Shown here: positions 7,995 to 17,075 of the stretch, piece by piece
How positions within the stretch are numbered: position 1 is the first letter of the stretch
How the letters are laid out: every line of letters begins with the position of its first letter
DNA from: Prorocentrum cordatum
Taxonomy: Eukaryota > Sar > Dinophyceae > Prorocentrales > Prorocentraceae
Direction of reading: 5' to 3'
Assembly: GCA_963575745.1 (NCBI GenBank)
Contig: CAUYUJ010021065.1
Span: 60,001-92,500, forward strand
Length of the DNA stretch: 32,500 bases
The notes under the pieces: model-generated
Seen by the model: the letters and a program-made list of their open reading frames with translations, nothing else
Told to the model about the DNA's origin: nothing
The model's database searches: none
Translations under genes and position numbers: made by a program

Positions 7995-9392
7995 TTGGAC
8001 AGAGCGACGAGCAGCCCGGCAAAGCCGAGGCCTGCGCAGCCGCATATAAGAGCCCTCATTGGTAATGGGGTCTCAGGATACCTCCCCTATGACATGGATC
8101 GAGGGTTGGGTTCCAGTGCGTGCGACGCGGCCCCCGGGCCCGATGAGGGTGAAGTTGGAGACGCTGACGGTATTGACTTAGTCAACGTCGACGCACCGCC
8201 AGAGATGGACCCAGACGATGCGGAGGTTGAGGTGTCGGAATCCCTTGCCGAGCGGCTCAAGAAGGCCGCAGCCTCCCTGCCGTACCTTCTAACTCATACT
8301 CCCAAGAACTCATTTTGCCCAGTGTGCAATTGGGCCAAAGCTATCAGAAAGCAACAGCGCAAGGCGCAAAGTAAAGGGCTGAAGGTTCCCCGCCCATACG
8401 CTAACCCCACTTCGTTTGGACACCTGACGACGATAGACCATTGGTTTGCGATGGATGAACTCTCGCGGGGGCTCCTCGATGAGACCGCGTGCGTGACTTT
8501 TCGCGACCGAGCAACGGATGTCCTCGCCGCTCAGGGTGTACGTGACAAGTCTGCGGTTCACGTTTGCAATTTTCTGGTAGACCTTAAGGCCCCGGAGGAG
8601 AAGTTAGAATACTGTTTTACAGATGGTGCACGAGAGCTTGCAAGGGCATGTTACGAGCTCAAGACTGCACATGATCCTACCATCCCAGGAAATAAGAAAC
8701 ACAACGCCGTTGCTGAACGTGCAAATGGCGTGGTACAGATTGGGACTAGAGCCTTGCTCATGCAGGCCGGTCTTCCACCACCATATTGAACTTATGCCGT
8801 CCGATACTTCTATCTATGCTACAATACTAGGACCCCTGAGGAGGGACATTCAATTTGGGAGCGACGTTTCGGATGTAGATTTGAGGCACCGCTCCTTCCC
8901 TTCGGGCCCCTCCTACGCTATGTGCCCCCGCCTGACTCCAGATTTCGGACCGCCAAGACTGGCGCAACGATGATTCCGGGGATATACTTGGGGTATGTGC
9001 ACAAAGCGGGGGGATTGGTTGGACCAGATAGTTATGTTGTGCCGTTGAGACAACTGGATGGACTTAGCATGGAATCAGGGCGCGCCCCAGAGGGTAAGCG
9101 ACCCACCATTGAGAAGTCCGACCAGGTATGCAACAACATCTTAGATGGCACTGCTGAAGATCAATCCCCAGTTTCCGTTGAGAAAAGCGTACGAGAAGGC
9201 AGTGGCCGGAGTACGTTCCGTTACGATTCTTCCCCCCAGCAGAAGAAGCTGCGGCCGTCCCAGACGAACCACAGCCAGCAACAGGGTTACGATCGGACAA
9301 CTTGTTTGATGCAAATGATCCTGCTGTTGTCATGCCTCCGCCTTCCCAAGGAGGCGAGGACGCCCCGCACTTCGATTCGGGGGCCGAATTAG
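7995..9392 (+). pseudogene. Integrase (zinc-binding, DDE core and C-terminal part) with an in-frame TGA
   Basis: The zinc-binding end reads LLTHTPKNSFCPVCNWAK (about 8283-8340), the His-Cys-Cys part of an HHCC motif. The DDE catalytic core follows: first Asp in LTTIDHWFA (about 8428), second Asp in YCFTDGARELARAC (about 8620), Glu in HNAVAERANGVV (about 8715). It ends with ALLMQAGLPPPY and then TGA at 8787-8789, where this family normally has Trp, followed in the same frame by TYAVRYFYL and the conserved C-terminal text GIYLGYVHKAGG. A single TGG-to-TGA change would explain the stop. The enzyme would insert the cDNA. All three catalytic residues are present. Confidence 0.88.
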
Positions 9393-9539
9393 AAGATGAA
9401 GGCCCTGGTGGGTTGTGCGTGTGGACGACGAGCCTATGGTAGTTGACGGCAGTGATCCACAGCGAGATTCCCATCCAGCAGATGAGAACCAGAAATTGGG
9501 ACTCGCACAACTTGAGTATCGTTTGGATAGACAATCAAG

Positions 9540-9567
9540 CTTCTCAGCGGCTAAGCCGCGCGAGAAG
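9540..9567. repeat. Triloop hairpin
   Basis: CTTCTC-(A)-GCGGC-taa-GCCGC-(GC)-GAGAAG: 11 pairs and a net one-base 3' excess, in the integrase-RT linker. Confidence 0.75.
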
Positions 9568-10001
9568 GTCGCCGGGAAAGGACAACTTCTTGCTCGAACA
9601 ACTCAAAACTTAGATGCGATGGAATACTTCGAAGATAGGCGTATTGTTGCCGGTCTAGCAAAAGAAGAGTTAACGCAGAAGCTTCCATTGACAGGTCTAA
9701 GACAGACATGTAGCATTTGAGCTGTTCTTTATTATGATCCCGACTACGTGCCTATAACTCGCGTGTGGGTCACTGACCCAGATCCGAAATACGGTGCCCA
9801 GTGGCTGAAAAAAAAACCGAATCCACCAATCCTGGGGTCCATCCTGGACGATGGTTCAACGTGAATCAAGCCCAACGCCGACAGGCTGTGGAACAATACA
9901 AGGCAGAAAAGAGAGGATGTTTCGGTATAGAAGATCCTGGTCCTTGTCTTGGCCTCCTGCGCGATATTGGCCTGGATGTGGATGATCGACTCCGCCCGAA
10001 C

Positions 10002-10025
10002 CCGCAGTGGCTCAGCCACTTGCGG
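10002..10025. repeat. Triloop hairpin
   Basis: CCGC-AGTGGC-tca-GCCACT-(T)-GCGG: 10 pairs and one extra 3' base. Confidence 0.78.
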
Positions 10026-10273
10026 CGCATCCCGAGGCAAGGCTAGCAGCGCCGCAGGGGGCTGAGCGGCTTCGTCGTTTGAGGGCGGCCAGCCTGTGCT
10101 GCACCCCTGGAAGCGGGCGCGGAGCGGCGTCGCGGCCTACACAGGGCGGCCAAGCCGCAGCTGTGGCTACCGAATCCTCTGAGGAGGGTGATTCCGACGA
10201 ATATCTTTCGGGCGACGAGGACGTTTGGTGGAAACAGACATGGCACGGTGGCACCATAGCACGAGACGGGGTT

Positions 10274-10295
10274 CCCTCCGGCTCAGCCGGTAGGG
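10274..10295. repeat. Triloop hairpin
   Basis: CCCT-CCGGC-tca-GCCGG-(T)-AGGG: 9 pairs and one extra 3' base. Confidence 0.78.
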
Positions 10296-10427
10296 GCCCG
10301 TTATCCGTTGATGAGTCTGAGGACGCACAAGAGGCAAGCCTGACCTTGAGTCCGGCGGCCGCCGCGTCGCGGCGAAGCGTGCCTCGAATGCCGTTGCAGA
10401 GTAGCTCAGCTTCAGCACTCAGTCATC

Positions 10428-11464
10428 GTGAAAAATAAAGATTTGATATGCAACATGTTTTACAACCCTTTTACTGATCTTATCTCAGTTGTCGACGAAC
10501 CCTTCCAACATCCCAGCGACTGGCAACATGCCAAGATCGATGCCGCTGTCGCACGATCTGTCTCAAAAGACGAGGCCACAGCGAACGAAGACGCCCAGGC
10601 TGCCTTGAGAGAAGAATGGGACAGACTACGAGACATTGGCACGTGGAATGAAGATGGCGCCAGAGAATATTCGGACGTTATCGCCGAACGCAACGGACAG
10701 ACGGCGCACTTTGGCCGGCTGTTTGCGATCTTTGTTGGAAAGAACTCAAAGTTACCGTTAGGACACAAAGGTCGCAAGTACAAAGGTCGGGTAGTTTTTG
10801 ATGGTTCGAGTATGAGAGATCAGAATAAGGATGTAGCGTGGTTCCAAGAACTTTCCAGTGGTCCTGCTACTATGCAGGCTAGTAAAGCAGCCGACACCTA
10901 CGGGCTATTCGAAGGCCACAGTATTGAGCAAGCTGACGCCCGCCAAGCCTGCGCTCAGTCAAGGTTAGGCGGCACCCCGACTTGGGTATTTCTACCCCGC
11001 GATGAATGGCCTAAGGGATGGTCTCACATGCGTAATCCCGTATGCCCGTTATATCCCTCGTTATACGGACATCCTGATTCAGGGGGATTTTGGGAACAGA
11101 TTGCGAGGGGCATGTTGCAGCAAAAGGCTTTGTGAAGTGTGGTCCGTGGCGCAGCTGTTATTTCCACAAGGAATTGAAATTTTTCCTGATTATCTTTGGT
11201 GATGATTTCAAGCTGTCGGGTCCTGCAGACAAGCTTGCAGAGGGATGGGAACTTCTACAAGAACCTTCTGACAACTGTCCCAAGGGAATGCAGATGGACC
11301 CTCCGACTGCGGTTGGAAGATATTTTGGATGTGAACATAGACTATCTACACAGTGGGTTGAATGGCAAGGTGAATTACCCACAGTTTTGGACCCGCCTCC
11401 TCCTGAAGTTAAGAAGAACGCCTCCGTCACAGACGAGAGTAGCGAGGAGGAAGCGGGGGGTTGA
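10428..11464 (+). pseudogene. Reverse transcriptase, copia type
   Basis: The first frame (to 11135) carries WDRLRDIGTWNEDG, GRKYKGRVVFDGSSMRDQNKD, motif A with its Asp in SIEQADARQAC, TPTWVFLPRDEWPKGW, and motif B as PLYPSLYGHPDSGGFWE. The reading then changes frame between about 11097 and 11130 and continues with WRSCYFHKELKFF and motif C IFGDDFKLSGP (the Asp pair at 11201-11206), then GWELLQEP and VGRYFGCEH. All three catalytic aspartates are present. Phe-Gly replaces the usual Tyr-x before the Asp pair. The enzyme copies element RNA to DNA, and the order after integrase is diagnostic of copia. Confidence 0.9.
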
Positions 11465-11486
11465 CTCGGCGGCTCAGCCGTCCGAG
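11465..11486. repeat. Triloop hairpin
   Basis: CTCGG-CGGC-tca-GCCG-(T)-CCGAG: 9 pairs and one extra 3' base, between RT and RNase H. Confidence 0.78.
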
Positions 11487-12507
11487 CCGTACCAACCGAG
11501 AGAGCCGAAACAAGCCAGAGTCATAGAGTATGGCATGACTGAATTCTTTGATTCCTGTGTTACGTTATATGCCCAACTAACGGACACTGATCCAGCCACT
11601 TATCCCGCTGCTGATACACCATTCGGCCTGGAACTAATTGGCCTCGAGGATGGCCAAGGTGGCCCCAGAGGCGAAGTTTACTCTCCAGCATAGGGGGCCA
11701 TAGCATCAGCATTACACATCAAAGTTGACTCGGGACCTCCTGGTCAGAAAGTAGAAGTTCTTGGCCTTGACGCCGCAGCGGCAAGCCCCAATGACCCATA
11801 GCCACCGACGCAGTCGGGAGTGCTTCAGCCGATTGCGGCAAAAGTCTTGATGAATATATTTTATGTTGCTAGAGTGGCTAGATGTGATTTGCTCCGTGCT
11901 GTGTGTCAGACAGCCAGTTGTATTACCAAATGGACAGAGCAACATAACATTGATCTTTTCCGCCTCATCTGTTATATCTAATGTATCTATCACTACCGCA
12001 TGTCTTCGTGGGTAGGTGACAAAATGGAGGATGCCTTGTTGAAGCAATGCTCTGACGCAGATCTAGCAAGTGACATTCGAACGCATCGGAGCACGAGTGC
12101 CAGCTTTCATGCCAGATGGGGCCCATGCGCTAGAGCTGGACAGTCCATGGGATCGCAACGTCAGACTTGCGTTTCTCACAGCACACTTGAGGCATATATT
12201 GTAGCTGTTGGCTTTTCCTGCGAAAAGAGTTGCTTGCAGCGCTACCGCTATGGGAAATATTGCTTGACAGACAGGCGCGATGTTTGTTTTTAGAGGATAA
12301 CCAGGCAGTGTGTAAAGTCATCAAGGCGGGCGGGTTAATGAAGTTCATGCACCTGCCGAGAACGCATCGGATTGATGCTGCAGCTGTGTCCGAACAATTT
12401 TCTCGAGGTAGTGTTGAGCTCCAGTACGAAAGGGCCCAGAATGAAGCTGCAGACCCTTTGGCTTGGGTTAAAGTTTTATACCTTGTCAACATTGTAACGC
12501 CCAAATT

Positions 12508-12529
12508 CTGGGCCGCTAAGCGGTGCCAG
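12508..12529. repeat. Triloop hairpin
   Basis: CTGG-GCCGC-taa-GCGGT-(G)-CCAG with one G-T pair. The inner stem differs from the common GGC/GCC type. Confidence 0.65.
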
Positions 12530-12640
12530 GATTATTTGGAGTCCACGTTTCCAGACGGATTTCCCCTGGAACCCGGGGGGATTCTGAAGCCCCGCTTAGG
12601 TCCTAGTTCGGCCTTGCGGAGAGGAGCTAATTGTACCTAG

Positions 12641-13121
12641 CAAGAAGATGAACAAAAAGAAGCAGTGTCCCAATAAAGGGTAAGCCCGTTGTGCATACAC
12701 CAAAATTAATAAATATCCCAGCGGCGCCTGAGGCCGCCCCCAGCAAAGCCGTGGTGCCATGCGCTCCCGGCAAAGCTGTGGTTGCGAATGCGCCCGGCCA
12801 GGCCGTGGAAGCAGGTGCGATTACTCTTGTAATGACCGAAGGAGGTTAGATCAGAAGGTCCGAGAAATCCAGAACGATGACGGAAATAACTAAGACAAGC
12901 TCCAATCGTGAGATGAAAGCAATGTTTGACATGACTGACAGCGGAACTGAGTCAGATACATCGATCTTGCCAAAGGAACTATGTGAATGACATTTGGATA
13001 ATGAGCCAGCCAGGGATACGGAAGAAATACCTGGCCATGACCTTCTCCCTCCTCATCTTCCCCCTCTGCTGTCGCCAGTTTTCTGGACAGACAGGACGCG
13101 TGGGCACAACAGGGGCAGAGT
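12641..13121 (+). pseudogene. Junction between pol and the accessory module
   Basis: No recognised domain. The most protein-like frame reads KPVVHTPKLINIPAAPEAAP, then repeated Ala/Pro/Val text (SKAVVPCAPGKAVVANAPGQ) to TAG near 12847, then EITKTSSNREMKAMFDMTDS. The repetitive part contains decayed relatives of the triloop hairpins (GCAAAGCC-like words at about 12752 and 12771). It looks like a low-complexity linker rather than an intergenic region, which would make the accessory module a continuation of the pol polyprotein. Confidence 0.35.
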
Positions 13122-14157
13122 TTGAAGCGCTGGCATTTCGCTCCGAGACTTGTTACGGTTATGCCAGTAACCAGTGATTGTCCCATCGACCCGGAAATAT
13201 TAGATGATAGGCGTCGTATTTATGCCACTAATACCCAACAGAGTTTGACTGTTGACCGTGCAGATAATTGGCGCGACGAAGATAACAAATATCATCACCC
13301 ATTTGAACATAACTCGACTGGCGACTTCAGCGATGGTGACTATTGCCCTAGCAGATGGACTGGATACACAGAGTTCTGGATCCGAGAAGATTGCGCCCCG
13401 GCCACGCAGTGGACCGGGGAAAGACTCTTGTTAGAATATTGTTGCGGCCCTCAGAGCAGAATAGGAAATCCAAAGAATTTCGTTGACAACTCGTGTAAAG
13501 TGATTCGATCACTGAGACGGAAGACATGAGGACTGAAGAGGGACTTAGGTTGGCTTTTAATGGTGTTAAAATGTTCAAAGGAAAACGCATTACGTTGTGG
13601 GGCTCTATGCCCTGCAAGGGAGGTTCCCCCTGGCAATGTGTGAACGAAGCGCGCTATTTTCGCGCGGGAGGCCATAGAGCGATGCGTAGGCTTCGGGGTA
13701 TTAGGACTGACTTCAGATACCTGTTTTGGGATTTCCGTGGGATTGTCCGCGCTGTGCACAAAGCGGGGGCATCGTCTGCATTGAGTGGCCTACTCAATGT
13801 AACAACTGGAGGGATCCTCAGGCGAGAGAATTTATGACAGAGTTAGAGTTTGTCAAGACGGCGTTGCATGGATGTGCGTGCGGACTGAAGGATAGCAAGG
13901 GTAATTTCATGAAAAAGCCCTGGACGATAGCTCCTACCTCCTCCGATGCCGCGGAGGGACTTGAGCGCAGATGCGACGGCGCGCGCGATCACGTTGAGGC
14001 TAGAGGACGTGAGTGTAAGATTGCAGAAGATTGCACGGATGCTTTTGCCAGACAGGTCCATATTGTGGTTGCTCGAGCTGCAGAGGGATTTTTGTCGTCT
14101 CGTCGTCGTCCCATCCTTTCCTCTCATCTCGTTTGTGCCGCTGCCGTTCATCTCTAG
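13122..14157 (+). pseudogene. Methyltransferase-like domain, broken by two frame changes
   Basis: Read across three frames. Frame 1 (to 13529) ends with LLLEYCCGPQSRIG at about 13425-13465, resembling a SAM-binding motif I. Frame 2 (13508-13760) has LRLAFNGVKMFKGKRITLWG, then SMPCKGGSPWQ at about 13604-13636, resembling the Pro-Cys loop of C5-cytosine methyltransferases. Frame 3 (to 14157) has GIVCIEWPTQCNNW at about 13768, FVKTALHGCACGL and MKKPWTIAP. This order of motifs recurs in dinoflagellate retroelement polyproteins as I remember them. A DNA or RNA methyltransferase role is inference; structure-level comparison is needed. The domain directly follows RNase H and is on the same strand. 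Confidence 0.5.
13396..13419. repeat. Triloop hairpin
   Basis: CCCCGG-CCAC-gca-GTGG-(A)-CCGGGG: 10 pairs and one extra 3' base, with an inner stem unrelated in sequence to the others. Confidence 0.78.
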
Positions 14158-14914
14158 AGCTTGCGCGGGCTGCCCTGCGGCCGGCCCCCCCTCGGATTGC
14201 GCGGTCGCCTTGCGGTGACTGCGCGAACCTTGCCTGCCGCGGCCCCCGCGCGCCCGACAGAGCACCGACCAAACCCATGTGTCGACCGTTGGGGGGCCCA
14301 GCGGTTAAGCCGTCGGGGGAGGACGTTGTTTCGATCTGCTCAGACGATATCATAGACGAACTCATTCCCGACTCAATCGAGGCGGGAAATCCCGGGACTG
14401 AGCCCAAAGAAAACGCTCCTCCCGTTACAAGTCGAAAGGCTACCCCACCGGCTCAGCCGAGCGAGGAAGCTTCCCCGCCGGCTCAGCCGGCCTGGAACGA
14501 GGCTAAACTATTTAGCCCGAGCGATGTCGTGATGGATGAAGACATCGAGATGGAGGCTGGTGTAGAAATTCGCGGAGGAGAGATAGTTGCTCGCAAAAGG
14601 GCAGCAGAAACAGCTATCCAGGACAGTCAGCCTGCCAAGAAAGCGGCCACCTCCGGTCCAGGAGACATTGATTCCAGACAAGAGAGACCAACATTCCGTT
14701 GCTTTCCCGACAAAAAGAGAGAGTGGTCTAGATTGGATCACACCGGGACCGTCAAGTTTGGACACAAGCGAGGATGGAGTTGGCGCTTCACGATGTGGAG
14801 GCATGACATATTCTATATGCGGAACGACCAAGTCGTGACCGCGCTGAAGACTGACCTGGACGCAACATCGCAGACGATTTTCCAACGTCTGTATTCTCAA
14901 GTCTCGCAGGATCC
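14158..14914 (+). CDS. Acidic linker and unknown basic/aromatic domain
   Basis: Part of an open stretch of 374 codons beginning at 14031; its first third is probably not the true frame. From about 14280 the reading is convincing: acidic text with DVVSICSDDIIDELIPDSIE, two Pro-Ala-Gln-Pro units made by hairpins (14449-14491), DVVMDEDIEMEAGV, then a denser segment FRCFPDKKREWSRLDHTG, WSWRFTMWRHDIFYMRND and TSQTIFQRLYSQVSQDPW. No family recognised. The reading changes frame near 14915. Confidence 0.45.
14477..14495. repeat. Triloop hairpin
   Basis: CC-GCCGGC-tca-GCCGGC-(CT)-GG around 14475-14495; the inner stem 14477-14491 is perfect. Confidence 0.6.
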
Positions 14915-15937
14915 GTGGATAGTGCACGAAAGGCAACGTGCCGTTTCGACTGTGCTCCCCCTAGTTTGGACCACATCCCCGTGGGTGCATTCTTCCAGAC
15001 GTATCCTGATGAAAAGACGAGGTTGGTCTGCAAGTTGTATACGAACCCGCCAGGGGAGGCACGTCGCGCTGTTCGAACTCTCGAGAAAGGAGAGGTCATT
15101 GGTCCCACCCTCGGCCCAGCCGTACGGTGTGAGACAATCTATGGAGATTTTGTGAGCGTCCCAGTGAAAGACCACTGGACAGAAGGATCCCCCGAGGCGT
15201 GGCTGAACATCTGGGGCCCTTCTCCCCGAAAGCCTTCCCGTGGCGCAGCCGCTGGGGATGGTTGGGGAACCATGTTTGCCCTTCCTGTGGCCAAAGGTTT
15301 GTACCACGCGCCAGTGCATGTTGTCGAGGAGGGCCTCACCGCTACGGCAAGAACAAACTATTTTGATGCCTCCCCTCAGCAGGCGATACATTGGCGCAAA
15401 GAGCAACTCCCATGGAAGAGGCCGCAAAACCTAGATGCGTGGGTTGCCAAAGACGGCCTCGATCCTGAGGCCAAAGTGCAGTCGCCACCGAAGAGATCGC
15501 GGGTGACAGAGGAGGCGCCGAACGACTCAGTCGCTTCGGCAAGCCGTCAGACAGCCTCAGCCGTCGCTCAGCCCTCTTTGGGCAACCCTGGAGTCGGTCA
15601 GCAGGCTGCCGGCGGATCATCCGCCTACCCAGCCTCAGGTCCGGCTGACCCTCCCGGCGCAGCCGGCGGTGGGACAGGTGGTGGGTCACCCCCCGGCTCA
15701 GACGGCGGCGGTGGAGTTCCGCCTGGACCAGGTGGTTCTTCTTCGGGAAATGGTCCACCCTCTCGCCCCTCCCCAGGAGGTGGTGGAGGGGATGGACCGC
15801 CCGAATCGGGTCCATCCGCGGCCGATGCTGAGCCGGGTGGCCCGCCCTACATTGGGCGAGGTCCCTGGAACGTCCTTGATTATTTTCGGACGCAGGGGAA
15901 TTTTGCGACTGATCCTAAAGCCCCTACACACGAGTAG
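14915..15937 (+). CDS. Unknown domain followed by a Gly/Pro/Ser-rich linker
   Basis: 340 codons. The first 180 contain PVGAFFQTYPDEKTRLVCKL, RTLEKGEVIGPTLGPAVRCE, YGDFVSVPVKDHWTEGSPEA and WGTMFALPVAKGLYHAP, followed by TNYFDASPQQAIHWRKEQ, which look like a folded domain of unknown family. Residues about 200-315 are low-complexity, collagen-like (PPGAAGGGTGGGSPPG). The stretch ends at TAG 15935-15937, but the same frame continues directly downstream, so the stop is internal. A similar Gly/Pro linker precedes the Gag capsid domain at about 4830-4925. Confidence 0.55.
   Translation: MDSARKATCRFDCAPPSLDHIPVGAFFQTYPDEKTRLVCKLYTNPPGEARRAVRTLEKGEVIGPTLGPAVRCETIYGDFVSVPVKDHWTEGSPEAWLNIWGPSPRKPSRGAAAGDGWGTMFALPVAKGLYHAPVHVVEEGLTATARTNYFDASPQQAIHWRKEQLPWKRPQNLDAWVAKDGLDPEAKVQSPPKRSRVTEEAPNDSVASASRQTASAVAQPSLGNPGVGQQAAGGSSAYPASGPADPPGAAGGGTGGGSPPGSDGGGGVPPGPGGSSSGNGPPSRPSPGGGGGDGPPESGPSAADAEPGGPPYIGRGPWNVLDYFRTQGNFATDPKAPTHE
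15237..15256. repeat. Triloop hairpin
   Basis: CCC-GTGGC-gca-GCCGC-(T)-GGG with one T-G pair. Another short one, CCGGC-gca-GCCGG, lies at 15654-15666. Confidence 0.6.
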
Positions 15938-17038
15938 CAGGTCAAGGTGCAAGAGATTCTCGACCAGTATATTGGGATTACTGACCCGATGATGTCGACC
16001 TGGGCAGTCAAACTATCGTTTCTTCAGAAGTGCCAGGCCATCTCGCAAATCGCCAGAGTGAACGGACACTCATGGATCCCATTCATAGGTGAGGACCTCG
16101 CGGCCATGTCGGATACAGGGAAACCAGTTACTGATTTCTTTCGTCCACTGTGCTTGATGAATAGTGGGACGTATCCTTGTTGGTCTTACTCTGCTCATAT
16201 TGTTTCAGACTCCACAATTGTATTCAAGGATGGGCCGGGGAAGATTAAGCCTAGCAGTCTTCCTGAGTGCAACCTGCGAGATCATGTATTTGGAAGCTCG
16301 CAAAAGGTCATCAGTGGAGCCTTGGCCTCGGCCATTTGGGAGGCCTCTTCAAACTTTCAGTGGAGTAAACACGAACACTTTAAGAAGGGGATCCGCACTC
16401 CGATACGCTTCACCTTTTGGAATTTCAATGATATCGTAGATGACACCAGTGAATTGATCGGAGTTGGCACTGGGCCAAAACGGCAGGACAATCCATGAGC
16501 TTTCGCAGGGGGCCTCAGAATATTAGTAGAGGCAGCGGTTGAGCTGGTGGATGACGCGATGAGCCGTGCTACCGACGGAGCGATAGAGATCATGTATGTT
16601 GGTGGGGGCCACAAATGCTGGTAGACGGATGGAGTTGGCTTAAGCCCGATGTGGGATGATGTTGCCACTCTTGTTAGGGCCAGAATGAACCGTCGGATCG
16701 AGCACTGCAAAGCTATAGGATTTTGCCCAAGAGTAATGATCCTCGACGGAGTGAGCCTTTACCGACAGCTTCGGCACCGCTCAGGAGACATCTTTCACTT
16801 TGCTTCGACCCACCATGAGTATAAAATGAGCAAAGGTGGGCAAATAGTGAGCGCGAGTGCGGGCCAGTTATGTGCAGAGTACATGACCAAGACCGCTAAG
16901 CTGGCCGTGTTTTTCTTCTGCCAGCCCTCCGGCGGCTCAGCCGCACGGAGTGGCAACGTGCCAAGGGCGACAAGAGCTGACGGGTATGCCCAGCAGGAGG
17001 CGACCATTAATGAGCTAGTCATGTACTGGCAAAATTAG
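15938..17038 (+). pseudogene. Unknown domain with three in-frame stops; possible hydrolase-like fold
   Basis: One frame continues from 14915 through TAG 15935, TGA 16496-16498 and TAG 16622-16624 to 17038 without a shift. It includes VNGHSWIPFIGEDLAAMSD, IRFTFWNFNDIVDD, IEIMYVGGGHKCW, MWDDVATLVRARMNRRIEHC, CPRVMILDGVSLYRQL and GDIFHFASTHHEYKMSKGG. The GGG block followed later by an Asp-x-x-His-like pair (GDIFHF) faintly recalls SGNH hydrolases, but this is weak. A hairpin at 16927-16950 encodes Gly-Gly-Ser-Ala-Ala near the end. Function unknown. Confidence 0.45.
16927..16950. repeat. Triloop hairpin
   Basis: CTCCG-GCGGC-tca-GCCGC-(A)-CGGAG: 10 pairs and one extra 3' base. Confidence 0.8.
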
Positions 17039-17075
17039 GCCCCCTCAGTAGGCAACATACCCACGTCACTCCTCA

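Larger units (their letters stand above)
9393..10427 (+). pseudogene. Integrase-RT linker, frame-broken
   Basis: Several short open pieces in different frames: 9415-9720 (polar, with LDAMEYFEDRRIVAGLAKEELTQ), 9801-10046 (QRRQAVEQYKAEKRG) and 10007-10438 (acidic, VATESSEEGDSDEYLSGDED). The shift near 9808-9816 falls at a run of nine A. Two good triloop hairpins (10002-10025, 10274-10295) and one at 9540-9567 lie here. This is the expected position of the variable linker between integrase and RT. No domain recognised. Confidence 0.4.
11465..12640 (+). pseudogene. RT thumb/connection and RNase H domain
   Basis: One frame runs from 11465 to about 12200, broken only by stops at 11691 (TAG), 11799 (TAG) and 11979 (TAA). 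It carries VIEYGMTEFFDSCV, LQPIAAKVLMNIFYVARVAR, then SSWVGD and the RNase H aspartate in CSDADLASD, and RQTCVSHSTLEAYIVAV with its Glu. A frame change near 12200-12230 leads to ALPLWEILLDRQAR, the catalytic Asp in LEDNQAVCKV, and HLPRTHRIDAAAVSEQF. These are the usual RNase H signatures of dinoflagellate copia. The segment ends at TAG 12638-12640; another frame is open across this point and reads EELIVPSKKMNKKKQ, so the polyprotein may have continued. Confidence 0.85.
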
